Source: JANOMH01 sp031422295 (GTDB lineage Bacteria; Pseudomonadota; Alphaproteobacteria; Rhodobacterales; Rhodobacteraceae). From it: 64,000 nucleotides of DNA. The notes below the pieces were generated by a model. That model saw nothing but the letters and a program-made list of their open reading frames with translations, searched no databases and was not told the origin of the DNA. Each line of letters begins with the position of its first letter. Positions within the stretch are counted from its first letter, which is position 1. Below, in pieces: positions 17,453 through 26,443 of the stretch. The DNA is taken from positions 62,001 through 126,000 of the forward strand of contig JANOQM010000030.1 in the NCBI GenBank assembly GCA_031422295.1, written 5' to 3'. Made by a program: the position numbers and the translations under genes.

Positions 17453-18082
17453 ATGACTGAGCCTATCACAAAACCAAAATCCCGCGACAGGCTGCTTGCC
17501 GCTGCGATCGACGTGATCCGGCAAAAGGGCTACAGCGCCACCCGGATCGAGGATATTTGCGCGGTCGCGGGCGTGACCAAGGGCAGTTTCTTTCACCATT
17601 TTGCCACCAAAGACGATCTTGCCCTTGCCGCCACCACCGCCTGGAACGAGATGGCCGAGGCACATTTCGCGGCCTCCGGCACCCGCGACCTGCCCGATCC
17701 GCGCGACCGTCTTCTGGCTTATGTCGCGATGCGCAAAGCGATTCTTTTCGGCGATGTCTGGGGCACGACATGCCTGCTCGGCACCATGCTGCAGGATACC
17801 TACCGGACCCACCCCGACCTTGGCATGGCCTGCGCCGCCGGGATCGATCTGCATATTGCCACCCTGATCCCAGACGCGGACGCCGCCATCGCCAAATATG
17901 GCCGCACGGGCGACTGGACCGGACAAAGCCTTGCCGATCACATCCAGGCGGTGGTGCAGGGGGCGCTGTTGCTGGCCAAGGCGGATGGCAATTTCGACCG
18001 TGCGCTCGGCAGCTTTGATCACTTGTATAACTACGTAGCACTTGTGTTTCACAAGCCCATTGCAGAGGAGGTAACGTCATGA
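17453..18082 (+). CDS. TetR/AcrR-family regulator
   Basis: A 209-residue repressor. The N-terminal helix-turn-helix is clear: RDRLLAAAIDVIRQKGYSAT, RIEDICAVAGVTKGSFFHHF, ATKDDLALA. The C-terminal ligand-binding part contains GTTCLLGTMLQDTYRTHPDL. A GTG at 17441 lies inside the operator, so the ATG at 17453 is preferred, though it has no clear ribosome site. The stop codon overlaps the next start (ATGA), placing it in one operon with the DUF1761 gene and the following small gene. Confidence 0.88.
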   Translation: MTEPITKPKSRDRLLAAAIDVIRQKGYSATRIEDICAVAGVTKGSFFHHFATKDDLALAATTAWNEMAEAHFAASGTRDLPDPRDRLLAYVAMRKAILFGDVWGTTCLLGTMLQDTYRTHPDLGMACAAGIDLHIATLIPDADAAIAKYGRTGDWTGQSLADHIQAVVQGALLLAKADGNFDRALGSFDHLYNYVALVFHKPIAEEVTS

Positions 18083-18501
18083 TTCCGATCTATACGGCTG
18101 TCCCGGTCGCCGCAGTTGCGACTTTCATGATTGGTGCGGCGTGGTACAGTCCGCTGCTGTTTGGCGATGTGGCGACTGCGTTGCGTCCGCCTGCACCGGA
18201 AGGAACGCACACACCATCGCTTCCCGTCATGATGGGATTTGAGTTCCTGCGCTGTCTGATCCTGTCAACTGCCTTTGCAGTTGCACTCTGGCGGCTTGGT
18301 GTCACCAATCTGCCCGGTGCTCTGCTGGTGGCGGTCTCGATCTGGGTCGGGTTTCAGCTTTTTGCAATGATGGGGTCGATCCTGCACGAAGGCTATCCGG
18401 CCAGGCTCTTTGCGATCCACATGGGCGATGCGTTGGTCAAGGCACTTGCGATCTGCGTCATCCTCACATTCTTGTCCGCGCCGTCGGCATTGGGGGAATA
18501 A
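18079..18501 (+). CDS. DUF1761 family membrane protein
   Basis: A 140-residue protein with four predicted transmembrane segments (about residues 5-27, 52-73, 80-102, 113-133). MIGAAWYSPLLFG near the N-terminus is the DUF1761 hallmark. Function is unknown. Translationally coupled to the upstream TetR gene (ATGA), so it is a probable target of that repressor. Confidence 0.85.
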   Translation: MIPIYTAVPVAAVATFMIGAAWYSPLLFGDVATALRPPAPEGTHTPSLPVMMGFEFLRCLILSTAFAVALWRLGVTNLPGALLVAVSIWVGFQLFAMMGSILHEGYPARLFAIHMGDALVKALAICVILTFLSAPSALGE

Positions 18502-18506
18502 GCATC

Positions 18507-18791
18507 ATGTCGAAGATCGAGATTGAAAACGTCGGCCATCCCGGCAAGATCTACCGCGTCGATGCCGCGAAATATGCAGCCATGCGCAGTGCCTATCTGG
18601 CGGTTCTGCCCGACGCGCCGCCCGGGCTGACGCCGGAACAGGTCATTGCGGCCCTGCGCGCCGGCTTGCCCCAAGATCTGTTTCCCGGCGGCGAGACTGC
18701 GGGGTGGTGGGGCAAGGCCGTGCAACTGGATCTGGAGGCCAAGGGCGTTATCGCCCGCAGTACGAAACCAGTACGGCTGTATCGGCTGTAA
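18507..18791 (+). CDS. small conserved hypothetical protein (DUF6958-like)
   Basis: A 94-residue soluble protein with motif HPGKIYRVDAAKYAAMR near the N-terminus and GGWWxKAVQLDLEAKG-like text near the C-terminus (seen as AGWWGKAVQLDLEAKGVIAR). I recall this pattern as the DUF6958 group but cannot confirm it here. It starts 5 nt after the DUF1761 gene and is the third gene of the TetR operon. Function unknown. Confidence 0.6.
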   Translation: MSKIEIENVGHPGKIYRVDAAKYAAMRSAYLAVLPDAPPGLTPEQVIAALRAGLPQDLFPGGETAGWWGKAVQLDLEAKGVIARSTKPVRLYRL

Positions 18792-18860
18792 AGCGGCGTT
18801 TCTGCGGGGTTGCCCACCCGCCCGGATTGACTATGGTCCGGCCAAAGACGGGGGCAGGAC

Positions 18861-20243
18861 ATGACCGACCAGAACATCGACATGGCGCAAGACGAGGAGG
18901 ACGATTTCGGCCTTCCCGCCCGGTTATTCGATGCGGTGCTGGATGCGGTCGAGGCCAAGGATGCGACCGCCCTTGATGCCCTGCTGAACCCGCTGCACGC
19001 CGCCGATATCGCCGACCTGCTGGAACAGATCGACACCCGCGACCGCAAAGCGCTGTTGTTTTTGTGGAAAGGCGGGATGGACGGCGAGATCCTGTCGGAA
19101 CTTGACGACAATCTGCGCGAAGAGATTATCCAGTCACTGGGCCCGGTCGAACTGGCCGAGGCGGTGCGCGATCTGGAAACCGACGATGTGGTCGATCTGG
19201 TCGAGGATCTGGACGAAGATCAACAAGAGGCGGTGCTGGGTGCCTTGCCCGCGATGGACCGGGTCGCGGTTGAAAAGGCGCTGGCCTACCCCGAGGATTC
19301 TGCCGGGCGCCTGATGCAAGTGCAGGTGGTGCGCGCGCCGGACCATTGGACGGTGGGGCAGGCGATTGATTATCTGCGGTCGGATGTGGTTCTGCCCGAT
19401 CAGTTTTACCACGTCATTCTGGTCGATCCGCGCATGTTCCCCGTGGCTTATGTGACCCTTGGGCGGCTGTTGTCATCGCGGCGCGACACGCGGCTGCGCG
19501 ACATCACCGAGGATAGTTTTCGTACCTTTCACGTCGAAGATGACGAAGGCTCGGTCGCTTATGCGTTCAACCAGTACCACCTGATTTCGGCCCCGGTGGT
19601 CGATGACAGTGAACGGCTGGTCGGTGTGATCACCATCGATGACGCGATGGTGGTGCTGGATGACGAACATGAAGAGGATATCCTGCGGCTTGCCGGGGTC
19701 GGCGAGGGCACACTGTCCGATACCGTGCTGGAAACCACCCGCCAGAGGCTGCCATGGCTGGCGGTCAATCTGGCAACGGCGATTTTGGCCAGTGGCGTGA
19801 TTTCACTGTTCGAGGCGACAATTTCGGGGCTGGTCGCGCTGGCGGTGCTGATGCCGATCGTGGCCTCGATGGGGGGCAATGCGGGCACCCAGTCGCTGAC
19901 TGTGGCGGTGCGGGCGATTGCAACGCGCGACTTATCCGTCAGCAACCTGTGGCGGGTGGTGCGGCGCGAGGCGGCGGTGGGGCTGATCAATGGCGCGGTG
20001 TTTGCCGGGGTAATGGCGATTGTCGGGATCATCTGGTTCGGCTCGCCACTGCTGGGGGCGGTGATCGGTGCGGCGATGATCATCAACATGCTCGTGGCCG
20101 GATTGGCCGGGATCGCGATCCCGGTCGTGCTGGACCGGTACGGCATTGATCCGGCGCTGGCGTCAGGGACGTTTGTGACCACGGTGACAGATGTGGTCGG
20201 GTTCTTTGCGTTTCTGGGGCTGGCGTCGGTGATTTTGCTGTGA
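18861..20243 (+). CDS. mgtE: magnesium transporter MgtE
   Basis: A 460-residue MgtE channel: acidic N-domain (residues 20-130, with LLNPLHAADIADLLEQ), a CBS pair (about 140-265, DSAGRLMQ then VGVITIDDAMVVL) and a C-terminal five-helix pore (about 290-460, PIVASMGGNAGTQSLTVAVRA). MgtE imports Mg2+ gated by cytosolic magnesium. GGCAGGAC lies before the ATG. Its stop overlaps the GTG start of the folate gene (GTGA). Confidence 0.93.
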   Translation: MTDQNIDMAQDEEDDFGLPARLFDAVLDAVEAKDATALDALLNPLHAADIADLLEQIDTRDRKALLFLWKGGMDGEILSELDDNLREEIIQSLGPVELAEAVRDLETDDVVDLVEDLDEDQQEAVLGALPAMDRVAVEKALAYPEDSAGRLMQVQVVRAPDHWTVGQAIDYLRSDVVLPDQFYHVILVDPRMFPVAYVTLGRLLSSRRDTRLRDITEDSFRTFHVEDDEGSVAYAFNQYHLISAPVVDDSERLVGVITIDDAMVVLDDEHEEDILRLAGVGEGTLSDTVLETTRQRLPWLAVNLATAILASGVISLFEATISGLVALAVLMPIVASMGGNAGTQSLTVAVRAIATRDLSVSNLWRVVRREAAVGLINGAVFAGVMAIVGIIWFGSPLLGAVIGAAMIINMLVAGLAGIAIPVVLDRYGIDPALASGTFVTTVTDVVGFFAFLGLASVILL

Positions 20244-20794
20244 CCTTGGCCGCACAGAAAGCCGCCGCGCGGGCGGCCGGATTTGCACGGCGAAAACTTG
20301 CGTTTGAAGGCGTGCATCTGGCGCAGGCGGGCTATCTGGCGCAGGTACTTGCAGGCCATCGTGGCGTCCCGGTGTCCGGCTATATGCCGATGCGCACCGA
20401 GATTGACCCTTTGCCCGCAATGGCCGAGGCTGCGGCCCATGGCCCCGTGGGCGTGCCGGTGATCATCGCCAAAGGCCAGCCGTTGCAATTTGCGCTGTGG
20501 AAACCGGATTGCGCGATGATCGAGGGCAGTTTCAAAGCGTTGGTGCCCGCCGAACTGGCCTGGATGATCCCACAAATCCTGATTGTGCCTTTGGTGGCTT
20601 TTGATAGCCAAGGCGGCAGGTTGGGCTATGGCGGCGGGTTTTATGACCGGACGCTTGCCGGATTGCGGGCGCGCGGGTCGGTCATGGCGATTGGCTTTGC
20701 CTTTGCAGAACAGCGGGATGACGCATTGCCGCTGGAACCGACCGACCAGCCGCTGGACCTGATCGTGACGCAGCATGGGATCATAACCCCATGA
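20240..20794 (+). CDS. fau: 5-formyltetrahydrofolate cyclo-ligase
   Basis: A 184-residue enzyme that converts 5-formyl-THF to 5,10-methenyl-THF using ATP. The signature VAFDSQGGRLGYGGGFYDR is near the C-terminus, and the N-terminal KxxAR-type segment is present as QKAAARAAGFARRK. It starts with GTG at 20240, overlapping the mgtE stop by 4 nt, so it relies on translational coupling. No 6S RNA, often found beside this gene, could be recognised nearby. Confidence 0.88.
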   Translation: MTLAAQKAAARAAGFARRKLAFEGVHLAQAGYLAQVLAGHRGVPVSGYMPMRTEIDPLPAMAEAAAHGPVGVPVIIAKGQPLQFALWKPDCAMIEGSFKALVPAELAWMIPQILIVPLVAFDSQGGRLGYGGGFYDRTLAGLRARGSVMAIGFAFAEQRDDALPLEPTDQPLDLIVTQHGIITP

Positions 20795-20853
20795 AATCAT
20801 GAACGCGAGCGGGCTGGCTCCCCCTCACTCATGCGTCCATTTCTTTTGTGCCC

Positions 20854-20909
20854 AAATATCCCCGCCGGAGGCTCCTGCGGTTGGGTGGGAGCCTCCGGCG
20901 GGGATATTT
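20854..20909. repeat. 22-bp perfect inverted repeat
   Basis: Arms at 20854-20875 and 20888-20909 are exact reverse complements, separated by a 12-nt loop. The core CCCCGCCGGAGGC is GC-rich and flanked by ATATTT on the outside. As RNA it would form a very stable hairpin, and the outer T-run can serve as a terminator tail in either direction. Symmetric elements of this type recur between genes in roseobacters as far as I recall. Confidence 0.85.
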
Positions 20910-20934
20910 ATCGAACCCAAGACATTGCAGCGTA

Positions 20935-20954
20935 AGGTGGGTTTTAACCCACCT
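20935..20954. repeat. second short inverted repeat in the same intergenic region
   Basis: AGGTGGGTT at 20935-20943 pairs with AACCCACCT at 20946-20954. It lies 26 bp beyond the larger inverted repeat and 66 bp before the phosphoesterase start. Confidence 0.6.
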
Positions 20955-21019
20955 CCGCTGGCAACTACCCGCTGTATTCCCTGCTTGCCTTGGTCCAGAC
21001 TGGCCCCTATTCAACGCGT

Positions 21020-21832
21020 ATGAGACTGCTCTTTTTAGGTGATGTGATGGGCCGGGCGGGCCGGGCGGCGGTGGTGGAACGGCTGCCCAAGCTGCGCATC
21101 GACTGGCGGCTGGATTTCGTCGTGATCAATGCTGAAAATGCGACGTCCGGCGCTGGGCTGTCACCAGAACATGCCAAAGCGCTTCTGGACGCAGGGGCGG
21201 ACGTGATAACCTTGGGCGACCATGCGTTTGACCAAAAGGACATGATCGCCTTTATCGAAAAAGAACCCCGGTTGATCCGGCCCTTGAACTATTCCAAATC
21301 CGCACCTGGCCGGGGTGCCCGCGTGTTTGACGCGCCGGGCGGCCGCAAGGTGCTGGTGGCACAGGCGCTGGGGCAGGTGTTCATGAAGCGCCCATTCGAC
21401 GACCCGTTCTCGGCGCTTGATACCGTTTTGCGCGCACATCCGCTGGGCGGTATGGTGCAGGCCAGTCTGGTGGATATCCATTGCGAGGCCACGTCCGAGA
21501 AAATGGCCATTGGCCATTTCTGCGACGGCCGCGCCAGCATTGTCGTGGGCACCCATACCCATGTCCCCACCGCCGATGCGATGATTTTGCCCGCAGGCAC
21601 CGCTTATCTGACGGATGCAGGCATGTGCGGCGACTATAATTCCGTGATCGGCATGGACAAGGTGGAACCTTTGCGCCGGTTCATCACGGGTATGCCCAAA
21701 GATCGGTTTACCCCGGCAGAAGGCGAGGCAACTTTGTGTGGCCTGTATGTTGAAACCGATGACCGCACCGGGCAGGCAACCCGTTGTGTTCCGGTCCGTC
21801 AGGGCGGGCGGCTGGCGCAGGCGCAACCGTGA
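21020..21832 (+). CDS. YmdB-family (TIGR00282) metallophosphoesterase
   Basis: A 270-residue calcineurin-like phosphoesterase. Metal-binding motifs are FLGDVMGRAGR, NAENA, LGDHAFDQ, the DIHCEATSEK segment and VGTHTHVPTADA. In Bacillus, YmdB acts on 2',3'-cyclic nucleotides or cAMP and affects biofilm choice; here the function is only inferred from family. The start at 21020 is fixed by the conserved MRLLFLGDVMG N-terminus. The stop overlaps the next gene's GTG start (GTGA). Confidence 0.88.
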   Translation: MRLLFLGDVMGRAGRAAVVERLPKLRIDWRLDFVVINAENATSGAGLSPEHAKALLDAGADVITLGDHAFDQKDMIAFIEKEPRLIRPLNYSKSAPGRGARVFDAPGGRKVLVAQALGQVFMKRPFDDPFSALDTVLRAHPLGGMVQASLVDIHCEATSEKMAIGHFCDGRASIVVGTHTHVPTADAMILPAGTAYLTDAGMCGDYNSVIGMDKVEPLRRFITGMPKDRFTPAEGEATLCGLYVETDDRTGQATRCVPVRQGGRLAQAQP

Positions 21833-22743
21833 ACCGCAAGTCGATGTTTTTGCTGGTGCTGTTCGGGTCTGGCATTGCCTGGGGATCGACCCAGACACTC
21901 GGCAAGATCGCCGTATCCTCGGGGCATCGGCATTTTGGCCTGATTTTCTGGCAGCTGGCCATTGGCGCGATTCTGTTGGGGGCCGTCACACTGATCCAAC
22001 GCAAATCGGTGCCATTGAACCGCGCTACTTTGGGGTTCAGCGTTATTGTTGCCCTGATCGGCACAATCATCCCCAATTCGGCGTTTTACTATGCGGTGGC
22101 GCATTTGCCCGCCGGGATCATGTCGATCATTATTTCGACGGTGCCGCTGCTGTCCTTTCCCATAGCGCTGACGCTTGGCATGGATCGGTTCAGCGCGGCC
22201 CGGTTGGCCGGTCTGTTGTGTGGATTGGGTGGCGTCGCCCTGATTGCGCTGCCGCAAAGCAGCCTGCCCGAGGCAGGCATGGCCGCCTTCATTCCCATCG
22301 CCTTGCTCGGGCCATTGTTTTACGCCTGCGAGAGTAACTTTGTCGCATGGCGCGGCATGGCCGGAATGCAGGCCCTGCAGGCGATGTTCCTGACGTCGGT
22401 TGTGGGCGCGGCACTGACTTTGCCGTTGGCGGTGTTCAGCGGACAATGGATCAATCCGGTCGCTGGGTTCGGCCCGGCGGAACAGGCGCTGGTTGCCTCG
22501 GCTATTGTGCATGCCTTGGCCTACAGCGCTTATTTGTGGCTTGCGTCACAGGCGGGCGCAGTATTTGCCGCCCAATCGGGCTATATTGTAACGGCGACCG
22601 GTGTGGTCTGGGCCATGCTGGTGTTGGGCGAAACTTATACCGGCTGGGTCTGGGCCGCACTTGTGTTGATGCTGTTCGGGCTGACGCTGGTGCAGCCGCG
22701 TGACACGACGACCGCCCCCGGTCTTGCAAAGGAAAATCTTTGA
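21829..22743 (+). CDS. EamA/DMT-family transporter
   Basis: A 304-residue membrane protein with ten hydrophobic helices in two EamA repeats (about residues 5-140 and 150-290). SGIAWGSTQTLGK is near the N-terminus; PIALTLGMDRFSAARLAGLL closes the first repeat. These proteins export metabolites such as amino acids. It begins with GTG at 21829, overlapping the phosphoesterase stop, and its own stop overlaps the next ATG (TGATG), so three genes form one coupled unit. Substrate unknown. Confidence 0.85.
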   Translation: MNRKSMFLLVLFGSGIAWGSTQTLGKIAVSSGHRHFGLIFWQLAIGAILLGAVTLIQRKSVPLNRATLGFSVIVALIGTIIPNSAFYYAVAHLPAGIMSIIISTVPLLSFPIALTLGMDRFSAARLAGLLCGLGGVALIALPQSSLPEAGMAAFIPIALLGPLFYACESNFVAWRGMAGMQALQAMFLTSVVGAALTLPLAVFSGQWINPVAGFGPAEQALVASAIVHALAYSAYLWLASQAGAVFAAQSGYIVTATGVVWAMLVLGETYTGWVWAALVLMLFGLTLVQPRDTTTAPGLAKENL

Positions 22744-24521
22744 TGTTTGGTCTCGCACTTTCTCCGGACGCCTCGATTTATACTGCTCTTGGTATCATGG
22801 CCCTGATGTTCGTCGCTTTTGTCCGCGAAGATTATCCGGTTGAGGTTGTAGCGATCACTGGTGCTGTCGTCATGCTGTTGCTGGGCATTCTGCCAACGGA
22901 CGGGGCCATGGACGTGTTTTCGAATAATGCGCCTTGGACCATCGCCGCGATGTTCGTGCTGGTGGGATCGCTGGTGCGCACCGGCGGGCTGGACTGGATC
23001 AGCAATCTGGCCGCCCGCTACGCCACAGATAATCCAAAGCTGACGATTGCCGGAATCGGCATTGGCGTGGTCGCATTATCGGCCTTTATCAACAATACAC
23101 CCATTGTCGTCGTCATGCTGCCGGTGTTTATCCAACTGGCCAAACAAATGAACATTGCGGCTTCAAAGCTGCTGATCCCGCTGGCTTATCTGACAATTTT
23201 GGGCGGCACAGTCACTCTGGTCGGGACCTCGACCAACCTTGTGGTTGATGGAGTCGCCCGCGAGGCTGGCCTGGAGCCTTTTTCGATATTCGAGATTACG
23301 CCGATCGGCTTGCCACTGGCTATTGTCGGTATGATCTATCTGGCCTTGTTGGGCCCGAAACTGCTGCCCAACCGCGATAGCATGGCAACCTTGTTATCCG
23401 ACAAATCCAAGATGCGTTTTTTCACCGAGGCGGTCATTCCGCCCGACAGCAATCTGATTGGCCGCGATGTGACCAGTGTGCAATTGTTCAAACGCGAAGG
23501 GGTCCGGCTGATTGACGTCATCCGCGGCGACGCGTCCTTGCGCCGGGATCTGACCGGGGTGACATTGCAAACCGGCGACAGGGTGGTGCTGCGCACAGCG
23601 ATGACTGAACTTTTGTCCTTGCAAGCCAACAAGGCCCTGCGCCGTGTCGATCAGGTGTCGTCAGTTGCCACCAGCACGGTCGAGGTGCTGATTACCCCAG
23701 ATTGCCGCATGGTCGGCCGCCGTCTGGGCGAATTACGTCTGCGCCGCCGCTATGCGGTTTATGTATTGGCCGCCCATCGCCGCAACCAGAATATCGGGCG
23801 GCAGCTGGATGATCTGGTGGTCCGGGTGGGCGATACATTGCTGCTGGAGGGCTCGATGGAGGATATCCAACGCCTTGCCGCCGACATGGATCTGGTCGAT
23901 GTGGCCCATCCCAAAGAACGCGCATTTCGGCGCAGCAAGGCCCCGATCGTCATAGCCGTGCTGATCGGCGTGATCGGTCTGTCCGCCATCGACGTCGCCC
24001 CGATTGAAATCATGGCCTTTATTGGTGTCGCCGTGGTCCTGCTGACCCGCTGCATTGACCCGGACGAAGCATTCGGGTTTATCGATGGCCGCCTGATGGC
24101 GATGTTGTTTGGCATGCTGGCCGTAGGGGCGGGTCTGGAGCATTCAGGTGCCGTGCAAAAAATCGTTGATGGCGTGTCGCCCTATATGGTGGGCTGGCAT
24201 CCGACCCTGCTTATCTTTGCGATCTATGCGCTGACCTCGTTCCTGACCGAGTTGTTGTCCAATAACGCGGTGGCAGTTGTTGTCACGCCCGTGGCCATTT
24301 CACTGGCCGTGACCCTGGGGGTCGATCCGCGCCCCGTTGTCGTAGCGGTGATGATGGGCGCGTCATTCGGTTTTGCCACGCCGATTGGATATCAGTGTAA
24401 CACCATGGTTTATGGGCCGGGCGGGTATACGTTCGGGGATTTTCTGCGCATTGGTATTCCGCTGAATATCCTGATGGGTGTGGTGGCGTCGATATTGATC
24501 CCGATGGTTTATACACTTTAG
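22743..24521 (+). CDS. SLC13-family permease with two TrkA-C domains
   Basis: A 592-residue transporter. The N-terminal half-permease (residues 1-210) carries SAFINNTPIVVVMLPVF and GGTVTLVGTSTNLVVDG; two RCK/TrkA-C domains follow (about 215-300 and 315-395); the second half-permease carries TELLSNNAVAVVVTPVA. This layout is that of divalent anion:Na+ symporter-like proteins often annotated for sulfate or other anions. AAGGAAAA precedes the start. Substrate cannot be stated. Confidence 0.85.
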   Translation: MFGLALSPDASIYTALGIMALMFVAFVREDYPVEVVAITGAVVMLLLGILPTDGAMDVFSNNAPWTIAAMFVLVGSLVRTGGLDWISNLAARYATDNPKLTIAGIGIGVVALSAFINNTPIVVVMLPVFIQLAKQMNIAASKLLIPLAYLTILGGTVTLVGTSTNLVVDGVAREAGLEPFSIFEITPIGLPLAIVGMIYLALLGPKLLPNRDSMATLLSDKSKMRFFTEAVIPPDSNLIGRDVTSVQLFKREGVRLIDVIRGDASLRRDLTGVTLQTGDRVVLRTAMTELLSLQANKALRRVDQVSSVATSTVEVLITPDCRMVGRRLGELRLRRRYAVYVLAAHRRNQNIGRQLDDLVVRVGDTLLLEGSMEDIQRLAADMDLVDVAHPKERAFRRSKAPIVIAVLIGVIGLSAIDVAPIEIMAFIGVAVVLLTRCIDPDEAFGFIDGRLMAMLFGMLAVGAGLEHSGAVQKIVDGVSPYMVGWHPTLLIFAIYALTSFLTELLSNNAVAVVVTPVAISLAVTLGVDPRPVVVAVMMGASFGFATPIGYQCNTMVYGPGGYTFGDFLRIGIPLNILMGVVASILIPMVYTL

Positions 24522-24594
24522 GCGGGGCTTGCGGCCCTGCTTTGGCTTGGACTATAGAAGCGCCGATCAGACAGGCAGCGAAGGGGTTTGCACC

Positions 24595-25344
24595 ATGGCC
24601 GGGCATTCAAAATGGGCGAACATCCAGCACCGCAAGGGCAAACAGGACGGCATCCGATCCAAGCTGTTTTCCAAACTGGCCAAGGAAATTACGGTGGCGG
24701 CCAAGATGGGCGATCCGGACCCCGCCAAGAACCCGCGCCTGCGCCTTGCGGTGAAAGAGGCCAAATCAGTGTCCGTCCCCAAGGATGTGATCGACCGCGC
24801 GATCAAAAAATCCCAGACCGGCGACGCCGATACCTATGACGAGATCCGCTACGAAGGCTACGGCCCGAACGGCGTCGCCGTGATTGTCGAGGCGATGACC
24901 GATAACCGTAACCGCACGGCGTCGAACGTGCGCTCGTTCTTTACCAAAACCGGCGGCAATCTGGGCGAGACCAATTCGGTGGCCTTCATGTTCGACCGGG
25001 TGGGCGAAATCATGTACAAGGCCAAGGTCGGGGACGAGGATGCGGTGATGATGGCCGCACTTGAGGCTGGCGCTGATGATGTGGACAGCGATGAGGACGG
25101 TCATTGGATTTATTGCGCCGATACCGCGCTGAACGACGTGTCCACTGCGCTGGAAACGGCGTTGGGCGAAAGCGAAACCGCCAAGTTCATCTGGAAACCC
25201 AAGACCACCACCCCGGTCGATCTGGACACATTGACCAAGCTGATGAAGCTGGTTGAACTGCTCGAAGATGACGACGATGTGCAGCACGTCACCACCAATT
25301 TCGAAGCGACGGATGCGGTGATGGAGGCGTATGACGCGGGTTGA
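24595..25344 (+). CDS. yebC: YebC/PmpR-family regulatory protein
   Basis: A 249-residue cytosolic protein beginning MAGHSKWANIQHRKGKQD, the hallmark of YebC/PmpR proteins. GGNLGETNSVAFMFDRVG and the acidic C-terminal domain are also present. Members act as transcription regulators, and recent work ties the family to relief of ribosome stalling at proline tracts. The ATG at 24595 is fixed by the conserved N-terminus. Confidence 0.93.
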   Translation: MAGHSKWANIQHRKGKQDGIRSKLFSKLAKEITVAAKMGDPDPAKNPRLRLAVKEAKSVSVPKDVIDRAIKKSQTGDADTYDEIRYEGYGPNGVAVIVEAMTDNRNRTASNVRSFFTKTGGNLGETNSVAFMFDRVGEIMYKAKVGDEDAVMMAALEAGADDVDSDEDGHWIYCADTALNDVSTALETALGESETAKFIWKPKTTTPVDLDTLTKLMKLVELLEDDDDVQHVTTNFEATDAVMEAYDAG

Positions 25345-25492
25345 GAGCGCAGGGCCAGTCGGGCCGATGTCTCGGGGCGCACCAGCGATGACCTGAAACC
25401 GGGCGGCAGCCTGTTGGCGAATGCCGCAAGTTATGACTTGCCGTACATGATCCACAGGATTAAATTACCTTTTATTATTGGGAACATTGCAC

Positions 25493-26374
25493 ATGGACCA
25501 GCCGAAATCGCTCGACTACGATTGGTGGAAAAAGAACAAGCCGAAAAGCATTCAGGGCGCTGCGGTAGAGCCGCTGATCAAGGAATTGGCCGGGGCACAA
25601 GCCGATAAGGTCAAGATGGTCAAGATGTATGAACACAGCGGCGAGCTTGCCGTTGCGACAAAGATTGGCGCCAGCATTGATGCGATGGCCAAGCTGGCGA
25701 CGGAACTAAAGCGCGTCTCGGTGGCATCGCTCAAGGAAAAGCATGCCGATTTTGCCAAGGGTTGCGAAAAGCTGGCGGCGTTTGCCACTGCTGACATGAA
25801 GGCCGTGGCTACCGCACTTGATGTTGCGGACAAAAAAATCAAGGCGGCAAGTGGCAAGGCCGATGATGTTACCGCAGCCAATCTGACCACGGCGGCCAAG
25901 GTGCTAAAGGACTTTGCCACCGGCGAGAAGGGCTTGCTGGGCGAGGCGACCAAAGCCATCGCCACGGTGGCCGCCAAGGGGCAGAAAGCCACGACCCCGG
26001 ATGTGTTCAAACAAGCCTTTGGCGAATCCAAGTTTCTGGCCAGTTGGCTTGATACAAGGGTCAAGGCGGTCAAAACCGATGTCAAAGGGCTGATGGCCGA
26101 CCTTGCCAAGGCAGGCAATGACGACGCCGCCTTTGCCAAAGGGGTCAAGACGCAACTGGCCGTCGATGCCCTGAACATTTCGATTGGCGATTGGGAACGT
26201 CTGAAAGACGGCCTTGAAAAGGTCGATAAGGCGGTGCTGGCCATTGCGGCAAAGGTGCTGGGCAAGGGACCGGCGTCCAAGGCCTATCTGGACGCCATCG
26301 AAATCCCGGTAACGTTGAAGGCACCCAAAGCGACCGGCGTCGGGCTAAAGCTCAAGGCACAGCCAAAGACCTAA
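25493..26374 (+). CDS. unrecognised Lys/Ala-rich helical protein
   Basis: A 293-residue protein I do not recognise. It has no signal peptide or transmembrane segment and is rich in Lys, Ala, Asp and Leu throughout, with long predicted helices suggesting coiled coils. A short aromatic N-terminus (LDYDWWKKNKPKSI) precedes the repetitive part, and the C-terminus is basic and Pro/Gly-rich. The frame's codon use is like its neighbours. It stands alone between yebC and choV. Weak ribosome site at GGGAA. It could be a structural or polymer-associated protein, but nothing proves that. Confidence 0.7.
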   Translation: MDQPKSLDYDWWKKNKPKSIQGAAVEPLIKELAGAQADKVKMVKMYEHSGELAVATKIGASIDAMAKLATELKRVSVASLKEKHADFAKGCEKLAAFATADMKAVATALDVADKKIKAASGKADDVTAANLTTAAKVLKDFATGEKGLLGEATKAIATVAAKGQKATTPDVFKQAFGESKFLASWLDTRVKAVKTDVKGLMADLAKAGNDDAAFAKGVKTQLAVDALNISIGDWERLKDGLEKVDKAVLAIAAKVLGKGPASKAYLDAIEIPVTLKAPKATGVGLKLKAQPKT

Positions 26375-26443
26375 ACCGCTCGGGGTTGTAACAACCCGAT
26401 GATTGATACGGAGGGTGGGGGCGACCCACGCGATTTTACCCCG

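Noticed and set aside
19559..20800. A 413-codon minus-strand frame across mgtE and fau
   Set aside because: Antisense shadow of two well-supported genes with low-complexity composition.
20795..21019. Possible 6S RNA near the fau gene
   Set aside because: 6S RNA is often linked to this gene, but the region consists of two simple inverted repeats and shows no long bulged double-stranded RNA fold.
26383..26397. Small GGGTTG/CAACCC hairpin between the Lys/Ala-rich gene and choV
   Set aside because: The stem is only 6 bp with a 3-nt loop and no T-run; too weak to call a terminator.
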